DNA of 64,000 nucleotides from positions 515,937-579,936 of the forward strand of contig NZ_FOQL01000002.1 in assembly GCF_900113745.1 (NCBI RefSeq), read 5' to 3'. Of the stretch, positions 57,933-64,000 are shown piece after piece. Positions within the stretch are counted from its first letter, which is position 1. Every line of letters begins with the position of its first letter. A model generated the notes under the pieces. That model saw nothing but the letters and a program-made list of their open reading frames with translations, searched no databases and had not been told where the DNA came from. Origin of the DNA: Pseudomonas guineae. Its GTDB lineage: Bacteria > Pseudomonadota > Gammaproteobacteria > Pseudomonadales > Pseudomonadaceae. Made by a program: the position numbers and the translations under genes.

Positions 57933-58631
57933 TCAGGCCTTGCGCGGAGCGAGGTAGGCTAACCAGCGGCGCTCGGCCTGCTTGAACAAGCGCACGAGGA
58001 TAAAGGTCAGGCACAGGTAGAACAGACCAGCAGTGATAAACGCCTCGAACGGCAGGTAATACTGCGAGCTGACGGTCCGCGCAGCGCCGGTGATGTCGAC
58101 CAGTGTGACGATCGAGGCCAGCGAGGTGGTGTGCAGCATCATGATTACTTCATTGCTGTACTGCGGCAGTGCACGGCGCAGCGCCGAAGGCAGGAGGATG
58201 CGCCGATACAGCTTGCTGCGCGACATGCCCATTGCCTTGGCCGCCTCGATTTCGCCATGCGGTGTGGCCTTTAGGCTACCGGCGAGGATCTCGGCGCTGT
58301 AGGCGCTGGTATTAATGGCAAAGGCCAGGCAGGCGCAGAAGGTGGCGCTGGAGAAATACGGCCAAAGAAAGCTCTCACGCACAGCCTCGAACTGAGCCAG
58401 GCCGTAGTAGATGAGAAACAACTGCACCAGCATCGGTGTACCGCGAATCACATAGGTGTACAGCCACGCCGGGAAGTTGACCCATGGCGATTTAGAAACG
58501 CGCATCAAACCCAGGGGAATCGCCAGTGCTAGACCGAACGCCAGGGAAATTAGCAGAATTTTTAAGGTGACCAGCACTCCACCCAAGTACAACGGCAGGC
58601 TGTTCCAGATTACGTTGAAATCAAAAATCAT
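57933..58631 (-). CDS. aotM: Arginine/ornithine ABC transporter permease AotM
   Basis: 232 residues, HisM/ArtM-type inner-membrane permease with about five helices and the cytoplasmic EAA loop EIEAAKAMGMSRSKLYRRILLPSALRRALPQ. Forms a heterodimer with AotQ. Fifteen bases after aotQ. Confidence 0.95.
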   Translation of the reverse strand: MIFDFNVIWNSLPLYLGGVLVTLKILLISLAFGLALAIPLGLMRVSKSPWVNFPAWLYTYVIRGTPMLVQLFLIYYGLAQFEAVRESFLWPYFSSATFCACLAFAINTSAYSAEILAGSLKATPHGEIEAAKAMGMSRSKLYRRILLPSALRRALPQYSNEVIMMLHTTSLASIVTLVDITGAARTVSSQYYLPFEAFITAGLFYLCLTFILVRLFKQAERRWLAYLAPRKA

Positions 58632-58646
58632 CGCTGCGCTCCCCGC

Positions 58647-59336
58647 TTACAGATCAGCGGCTTTAGTGCCGACCGAGTAACGCTTTTCCAGGTAGCGCAA
58701 AGCCAGCAACGACACGCTGGTCAGTACCAGATACAGACCGGCGACCGCCAAGTAGAAGGTAAATGGTTCGCGGGTCGCATCGGCGGCGCTTTTTGCTTTG
58801 AACATCATGTCCTGCAGACCCACCACCGAAATCAACGCAGTAGCCTTGGTCAGTACCAACCAATTGTTGGTGAAACCGGGAATGGCGAAGCGAATCATCT
58901 GTGGCACCAGAATGCGAAAGAACACCTGTATTCCACTCATGCCATAGGCCGCACCGGCTTCAGCCTGACCTTTGGGGATGGCCATAAAGGCGCCACGAAA
59001 GGTCTCCGACAGGTAGGCACCGAAGATAAAGCCCATGGTGAACACGCCAGCGATAAAGGGATTTATGTCGATGTAGTCGTCATAACCGAGCATCGGCGCG
59101 AGGCGGTTTACGATGTCCTGACCGCCATAAAAAATCAGCAGGATCAGCACCAGGTCGGGAATCCCGCGAATCACCGTGGCGTAGGTTTCACCCAGCAGCG
59201 ATAACCACTTGATCGGCGACAGGCGAAAAGCCGCCCCCAGCAAGCCTAACGTGACGGCCACGGCCATCGATGTTAACGCCAGAATCAGGGTGAGCCAGGC
59301 ACCCTCTAGAATGGTCGAGCCGTAGCCGTTGAGCAT
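58647..59336 (-). CDS. aotQ: Arginine/ornithine ABC transporter permease AotQ
   Basis: 229 residues, HisQ-type permease. The EAA loop reads QAEAGAAYGMSGIQVFFRILVPQMIRFAIPG. Separated from aotJ by 119 bases containing a strong hairpin. Confidence 0.95.
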   Translation of the reverse strand: MLNGYGSTILEGAWLTLILALTSMAVAVTLGLLGAAFRLSPIKWLSLLGETYATVIRGIPDLVLILLIFYGGQDIVNRLAPMLGYDDYIDINPFIAGVFTMGFIFGAYLSETFRGAFMAIPKGQAEAGAAYGMSGIQVFFRILVPQMIRFAIPGFTNNWLVLTKATALISVVGLQDMMFKAKSAADATREPFTFYLAVAGLYLVLTSVSLLALRYLEKRYSVGTKAADL

Positions 59337-59386
59337 GCTCTGCTTACCTCATGCAGACGCCGGTCGGCGCCTGGGAGTACAACGAA

Positions 59387-59429
59387 AAAGTGGCGTAAAC
59401 CTCAGGGAAACGCGGGTTTACGCCACTTT
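59387..59429 (-). other. Perfect 15-bp hairpin between aotJ and aotQ
   Basis: AAAGTGGCGTAAACC / GGTTTACGCCACTTT with a 13-base loop. No long T-run follows. Placed after the binding-protein gene, where such stems stabilise the aotJ message and lower permease synthesis. Confidence 0.85.
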
Positions 59430-59455
59430 CAGTGAGGACGACAGGGTGAACTTAA

Positions 59456-60235
59456 TTAGTCGCCGTAGACGTTGAAGTCGAAGTACTTGTCCTGCACTTC
59501 CTTGTATTTACCGTTGGCGCGAATAGCCAGAATAGCGGCGCTGATTTTGTCAGCCAGGACCTTGTCGCCTTTGCGTACAGCAATACCTTGACCTTCGCCG
59601 AAGTATTTGACGTCGGTAAAGTCCGGGCCGGCAAAAGCAAAACCTTTCCCAGCGTCAGTTTTCAGGAAGCCATCATCGATATTTACTGAGTCAGCCAGGG
59701 TGGCATCCAGACGACCGGAGTTCAGATCGAGGAAGATTTCGTTTTGCGAGCTGTAGCGCACGATCTCGGCACCGGCAGTGGCAAACACATCCGTGGCGAA
59801 ACGATCATATACAGAGGAGCGCTGCACGCCGATTTTCTTGCCTTTTAGATCAACCGCTGGGTCTTTCAGCTCGGTACCGGCTTTCATCGCCAGCTTGGCC
59901 GGCGTGGCGTAATACTTACCGGTGAAATCCACCGACTTTTTGCGGTCGTCGGTGATCGACATAGACGACAGCACCGCGTCGAACTTGCGTACTTTCAGTG
60001 CAGGGATCAGGCCGTCGAACTCTTGCTCGATCCACTTGCACTCGACTTTCATCTCTTCGCACAGAGCAACGCCGATGTCGTAGTCAAAGCCGCTGATGGC
60101 ACCGTCTGGCGTTTTGAAGGCGAATGGAGGGTAAGCCGCCTCAATACCAATACGCAGAGGCTTGGACTCTTCAGCCATGGCCAGCGGCGACAACATGGAC
60201 AGCGCCAGTGCGCCGAGAAGTGCAATCTTCTTCAT
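59456..60235 (-). CDS. aotJ: Arginine/ornithine-binding periplasmic protein
   Basis: 259 residues. Signal peptide MKKIALLGALALSMLSPLAMA, then the family 3 binding fold with LRIGIEAAYPPFAFKTPDG and FDYDIGVALCEEMKVEC. First gene of aotJQM-(PA0891-like)-aotP-argR. The ArgR regulator encoded at the end of the operon would act at its promoter in 60236-60400; I could not fix the operator by eye. Confidence 0.95.
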   Translation of the reverse strand: MKKIALLGALALSMLSPLAMAEESKPLRIGIEAAYPPFAFKTPDGAISGFDYDIGVALCEEMKVECKWIEQEFDGLIPALKVRKFDAVLSSMSITDDRKKSVDFTGKYYATPAKLAMKAGTELKDPAVDLKGKKIGVQRSSVYDRFATDVFATAGAEIVRYSSQNEIFLDLNSGRLDATLADSVNIDDGFLKTDAGKGFAFAGPDFTDVKYFGEGQGIAVRKGDKVLADKISAAILAIRANGKYKEVQDKYFDFNVYGD

Positions 60236-60507
60236 TTTATGACTCCTTCGAATGGGTATGGCTTTAAGTGCGTATCAAGCAGCAGCGTGAACATTGACAG
60301 TGCGTATTGTGGTGGATCCAGGCTGCATTAATTGTAGTGAGTCAGCATTAAGCTGCGCAGTGCACAGCGCTAAGACGGTCTCAGCAGGGTGAGCCGCATT
60401 CTAGCGACAGCTCGAAAGTCGATATTTCTTCAATGCGACAAGTAATTACAAAAGACCCGGGCGGGCATAGCGAGGGTATTGACAGCTCATGAAAAACATG
60501 AGGAGAA

Positions 60508-60654
60508 ATGATGACGAAAAACCAATTTATCAAGCAAATACCGCACCAGAATTTAATCAGCCCCCTATTTCATAGGCTTGATACTGCTTTTAGCTTTCCA
60601 GCCCGACAAAGCACCGCGCTATTTTGGCGCAAAACGTTCCCGCACACCTCATAA
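60508..60654 (+). CDS. Possible small ORF with a strong ribosome site
   Basis: 48 codons beginning ATGATG and preceded by GAGGAGAA. The peptide (KNQFIKQIPHQNL...RKTFPHTS) has no recognisable motif and no signal peptide. I see no clear promoter. It could be chance; the ribosome site is the only support. Confidence 0.22.
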   Translation: MMTKNQFIKQIPHQNLISPLFHRLDTAFSFPARQSTALFWRKTFPHTS

Positions 60655-60744
60655 AAGTGCGCAGTGTTACGCCAAGGTGACAGTCAGCTACCCAGATGAA
60701 AATCGATCACTGCGTATTTGGACTGAATATCGACCAGAAAGCAC

Positions 60745-60780
60745 AACGCCCTGCCCGGCTTGTGGCCGAAACAGGGCGTT
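60745..60780 (-). terminator. Terminator of acs
   Basis: AACGCCCTG / CAGGGCGTT with an 18-base loop that can fold further; the minus-strand side ends GTGCTTTC. Confidence 0.7.
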
Positions 60781-60803
60781 GCTTGCAGGTGCTATAACGG
60801 CTG

Positions 60804-62759
60804 TTAGGCAGCCTGCATCTCGCGGTGAGTGTCAATGAGGTGCTGCACCACGCCAGGATCGGCCAGCGTGGAGATGTCGCCGAGCGCATCGTATTCGGCG
60901 GTGGCGATCTTGCGCAGGATACGGCGCATGATCTTACCCGAGCGGGTTTTCGGCAAGCCTGGGGCCCACTGAATGACGTCTGGTGTAGCGATGGGGCCAA
61001 TTTCCTTACGCACCCAATTTTTTAGTTCCTGACGCAGCTGCTCTGACGGCTCCTGACCCTGGTTCAAGGTCACGTAGACATAGATGCCCTGCCCCTTGAT
61101 GTCGTGCGGCACACCCACCACCGCGGCTTCGGCGACTTTAGGGTGGGCGACCATGGCGCTCTCCACCTCAGCTGTACCCATACGGTGGCCGGAAACGTTG
61201 AGCACGTCATCCACCCGACCAGTGATCCACCAGTAGCCGTCTTCGTCACGACGAGCACCGTCACCTGTGAAGTACATACCTTTGAAGGTTTTAAAATAGG
61301 TATCGACGAAGCGGTCGTGATCGCCATACAACGTGCGCGACTGACCCGGCCACGAGTCGAGTATCACCAAGTTACCTTCCGCCGGCCCCTCAATGATGTT
61401 GCCCAAGTTATCCACCAACGCCGGCACCACACCAAAGAATGGGCGAGTCGCCGAGCCTGGCTTAAGCGCCGTGGCACCCGGCAAAGGCGTGATCATGAAG
61501 CCGCCAGTTTCGGTCTGCCACCAAGTGTCGACGATCGGGCAGCGTGATTGACCTACCTTCTCGTAGTACCAGTTCCAAGCCTCTGGGTTAATCGGCTCGC
61601 CAACCGAGCCAAGCAAACGCAGGCTAGAACCATCAGCCCCGGCCACGGCAGCATCGCCTTGAGCCATCATGGCGCGAATTGCGGTCGGCGCGGTGTAGAG
61701 GATGTTTACCTTGTGCTTGTCGATGATCTTCGACACACGGGTCACATCGGGATAGTTAGGAATACCCTCAAACATCAGCGTGGTCGCGCCATTGGCCAGC
61801 GGCCCGTAGACGATGTAGCTGTGCCCAGTGACCCAGCCAACGTCGGCGGTGCACCAGTAAATATCGCCTGGCTTGTAATCAAATACCCGCTCATGGGTCA
61901 GTGCGGCATACAGCAGGTAGCCGCCAGTGGTGTGCAGCACGCCCTTGGGCTTGCCGGTCGAGCCAGAGGTGTAGAGGATGAACAACGCCTCCTCGGCACC
62001 CATTTCTTTAGGCGCACAGACGCTGCCAGCCACCTTCATCAGGTCCTCGTACCAGATATCGCGGTGCGGGTTCCACTTGATCTCGGAGCCCGTGCGTTTG
62101 ACCACAATGACCTTCTGGATGCTGCGCGTCTCCGGGTTGGTCAGGGCATCGTCAACGTTGGCCTTGAGGGCAACCTTCTTACCGCCACGCAGACCTTCGT
62201 CAGCGGTGATCACCACCTTGGACTGGCAATCGATAATGCGCCCAGCCAGAGCGTCTGGAGAGAAACCGCCGAACACCACCGAGTGAATCGCACCGATGCG
62301 GGTACAGGCCAGCATGGCGACCACGGCTTCGGGGATCATTGGCATGTAGATGGTCACCACGTCGCCGCGGTGCACATCTTGGCCGCGCAGCGCGTTTGCC
62401 AGCTTGCAGACTTCTTCGTGCAACTCGCGATAGGTAATATTGCGGCTTTCAGAAGGGTCATCGCCTTCCCAAATAATCGCCACTTGATCACCGCGCTCGG
62501 CCAAGTGACGGTCCAAGCAGTTGTAGGAAACGTTCAAGGTGCCGTCGGCAAACCACTTGATGTCGACACGGTGATCATCGAAGGAGGTTTGCTTGACTTG
62601 AGTAAACGGCTTGATCCAGTCCAGGCGCTGAGCCTGCTCACGCCAGAAACCATCGGGATTGATCACCGACTGCTGGTACATGGCTTTATAAGTCGCCTCG
62701 TCGGTCAGCGACTGGGCCGCCGCCTCAGGGGACACGGGATACAAGGACGCAGCAGTCAT
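60804..62759 (-). CDS. acsA: Acetyl-CoA synthetase
   Basis: 651 residues. Activates acetate to acetyl-CoA through acetyl-AMP. P-loop [19 protein letters not shown] near 265-285, WWQTETGG, and the catalytic Lys609 in [11 protein letters not shown], a residue that acetylation switches off in this family. ATG at 62759 has AGGAG six bases upstream and gives the usual length; an in-frame codon at 62813 is rejected. Confidence 0.97.
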   Translation of the reverse strand: MTAASLYPVSPEAAAQSLTDEATYKAMYQQSVINPDGFWREQAQRLDWIKPFTQVKQTSFDDHRVDIKWFADGTLNVSYNCLDRHLAERGDQVAIIWEGDDPSESRNITYRELHEEVCKLANALRGQDVHRGDVVTIYMPMIPEAVVAMLACTRIGAIHSVVFGGFSPDALAGRIIDCQSKVVITADEGLRGGKKVALKANVDDALTNPETRSIQKVIVVKRTGSEIKWNPHRDIWYEDLMKVAGSVCAPKEMGAEEALFILYTSGSTGKPKGVLHTTGGYLLYAALTHERVFDYKPGDIYWCTADVGWVTGHSYIVYGPLANGATTLMFEGIPNYPDVTRVSKIIDKHKVNILYTAPTAIRAMMAQGDAAVAGADGSSLRLLGSVGEPINPEAWNWYYEKVGQSRCPIVDTWWQTETGGFMITPLPGATALKPGSATRPFFGVVPALVDNLGNIIEGPAEGNLVILDSWPGQSRTLYGDHDRFVDTYFKTFKGMYFTGDGARRDEDGYWWITGRVDDVLNVSGHRMGTAEVESAMVAHPKVAEAAVVGVPHDIKGQGIYVYVTLNQGQEPSEQLRQELKNWVRKEIGPIATPDVIQWAPGLPKTRSGKIMRRILRKIATAEYDALGDISTLADPGVVQHLIDTHREMQAA

Positions 62760-62871
62760 CAGAAACTCCTCAGTGGGTAGTTGTTGTTCTATACCCCATT
62801 TTGTAGCCAGCACCCTGGTTCAAGGCCATTCGACCATGGTCTTAGCGCTCTAAGACCATGGTCTCAAGCAT

Positions 62872-64000
62872 TTATCCGTTCATGCCCAGCCAGTTGGGCA
62901 GCGCCATGGAAACAGCAGGCACATAGGTGATGATCATCAGGAAACCGAGCAACAGCATCAGCCACGGCCAGGCGGCCTTGATCACCGCCGTTAGCGGCAT
63001 GCCAGTCACCGCCGAGGTGACAAACAAATTCAGCCCCACGGGTGGCGTAATCAGACCTATCTCCATGTTCACCACCATGATGATGCCCAGGTGAATCGGG
63101 TCGATACCCAGCTGTACTGCAATCGGGAAGAGGATCGGCGCGAGAATCAGGATGATCGCCGACGGTTCCATAAAGGCCCCTGCCACTAGCAGCACGACGT
63201 TCACCACCAGCAGGAACTGCCAAGGCTGCAGGCCCATCTCGATCACCCAGGCGGTAATGGTCTGGGGGATCTGCTCAGTGGTCAGTACGTGAGCAAACAA
63301 CATAGCGTTGGCGATGATGAACATCAGCATGATGGTCAGCTTGCCGGAGTCCAGCAACACCTTGGGGCACTCGCGAATCGTCATGTCTTTGTACACAAAC
63401 AGCGCGACGAAGCCGGCATACACTGCCGCTACCGCAGCGGCTTCGGTCGGTGTGAACATGCCGGAATAGATGCCGCCGAGGATGATCACCATCAACAGCA
63501 AGCCCCAGACGGCTTTTCGCGCCGTAGTCAGCAACTGACGTAGGCTGGCGCGCGGCATAGCCGGCAGGTCCATCTTCCGCGCGACGATATAAATCGCCAC
63601 CATCAGCGCCACGCCCAGCAGTAAGCCCGGGATGACGCCGGCCATAAACAGCTTACCCACCGACTGCTCGGTTGCCGCGGCATACACCACCATCACAATC
63701 GAGGGTGGAATCAGAATGCCCAGCGTACCGGCGTTACAGACGATGCCCGCGCCAAAGGCCTGCGGATAACCGGAGCGCACCATGCCGGCGATGGCAATCG
63801 AACCCACCGCCGCCACCGTAGCGGGCGACGAACCTGACAGCGCTGCAAACAGCATGCAGGCCATCACCGCAGAAATCGCCAAGCCGCCGCGGATATGACC
63901 GACGCAGGCGTTGGCGAAATCGATCAGGCGCTGGGCCACACCGCCGGTGGTCATAAACGCACCGGACAGCAGGAAGAACGGAATCGCCAGCAGGGTGTAG
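62872..64000 (-). CDS. TRAP transporter large permease subunit (DctM type), 5' part outside the window
   Basis: 376 residues are visible; the frame remains open to the window edge, so the start lies beyond 64000. Many hydrophobic helices with DctM signatures: LAIPFFLLSGAFMTTGGV, GSSPATVAAVGSIAIAGMVRSGYP, IPPSIVMVVYA and NMEIGLITPPVGLNLFV. Imports a carboxylate with Na+; the ligand depends on the binding protein outside the window. Lies beside acs as PA0886 does next to PA0887. Confidence 0.93.
   Translation of the reverse strand, partial: YTLLAIPFFLLSGAFMTTGGVAQRLIDFANACVGHIRGGLAISAVMACMLFAALSGSSPATVAAVGSIAIAGMVRSGYPQAFGAGIVCNAGTLGILIPPSIVMVVYAAATEQSVGKLFMAGVIPGLLLGVALMVAIYIVARKMDLPAMPRASLRQLLTTARKAVWGLLLMVIILGGIYSGMFTPTEAAAVAAVYAGFVALFVYKDMTIRECPKVLLDSGKLTIMLMFIIANAMLFAHVLTTEQIPQTITAWVIEMGLQPWQFLLVVNVVLLVAGAFMEPSAIILILAPILFPIAVQLGIDPIHLGIIMVVNMEIGLITPPVGLNLFVTSAVTGMPLTAVIKAAWPWLMLLLGFLMIITYVPAVSMALPNWLGMNG

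Larger units (their letters stand above)
60236..60803. other. Region between aotJ and acs: aot promoter, possible small ORF, acs terminator
   Basis: The left 200 bases should hold the aotJ promoter and ArgR sites; TACAAT on the minus strand near 60330 is a possible -10. The rest has no recognised gene apart from the weak candidate at 60508 and the terminator at 60745-60780. Confidence 0.5.

Noticed and set aside
60578..60838. 86-codon plus-strand frame with two CxxC-like cysteines before acs
   Set aside because: Runs through the acs terminator and into the 3' end of acs; cysteines come from the terminator stem.
61548..62780. 410-codon plus-strand frame opposite acs
   Set aside because: Shadow of acs in a GC-rich genome; His/Gln-rich, no recognisable domain.

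Overview
The window reads as core chromosome of a Pseudomonas-type gammaproteobacterium. The evidence is gene content and order: ahpC/ahpF, prc next to an EAL-CBS-GGDEF gene, gltA divergent from sdhCDAB-sucAB-lpd-sucCD, the gcl-hyi-glxR-ttuD-pyk glyoxylate cluster, and the aotJQM-aotP-argR arginine uptake operon beside acs. From memory these match several separate PAO1 neighbourhoods (PA3256-3263, PA1580-1596, PA1498-1505, PA0886-0893) joined in a different order. I see no phage, insertion sequence, CRISPR array or rRNA. There are two tRNA genes, Asp(GTC) and Val(TAC).

Layout. 0-11 kb: allE (ureide catabolism), ahpF and ahpC (peroxide defence), a quinone oxidoreductase, prc, a c-di-GMP enzyme, a coupled three-gene HTH/unknown/Sel1 operon, a periplasmic solute-binding protein and a YkvA protein. 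11-22 kb: an FKBP lipoprotein, the tRNAs with a stringent-type promoter, rdgC, a guanidine exporter (gdx) behind a two-hairpin guanidine-II riboswitch, htpG with a clear sigma-32 promoter, two thioesterases, small membrane proteins and braB. 22-35 kb: the TCA cycle block, all on the minus strand except gltA, with divergent sigma-70 promoters between sdhC and gltA. 35-39 kb: small metabolic genes, including a solute-binding protein gene broken by one in-frame TAA. 39-48.3 kb: regulators (RutR-like TetR, LysR), a HbpS/GlcG-like protein and the glyoxylate-to-pyruvate genes, with palindromic repeats between them. 48.4-55 kb: a urea transporter, a betT-betA-like choline module and a voltage-gated K+ channel. 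A decayed copy of the channel gene's 5' end lies on the other side of the choline module, so the module appears to have been inserted. 55-64 kb: argR, aotP, an aspartoacylase-family gene, aotM, aotQ, aotJ, acs and the end of a TRAP permease.

How the genes fit together: allantoin breakdown (allE) yields glyoxylate, which Gcl, Hyi or GlxR and TtuD carry to 2-phosphoglycerate, and Pyk ends the route at pyruvate. Acs, GltA, Sdh and Suc enzymes oxidise the resulting acetyl units. The transporters handle nitrogen-rich small solutes: guanidine (export), urea, choline, arginine and branched-chain amino acids.

The best observations outside ordinary genes are the guanidine-II riboswitch with a visible anti-Shine-Dalgarno switch, the fossil channel fragment flanking the choline module, the nonsense-mutated binding-protein gene, the inverted DnaA-box pair at 10.9 kb, the terminal-inverted-repeat element between gcl and hyi, and a shared TTGTATACAA-type palindrome around the RutR-like regulator.
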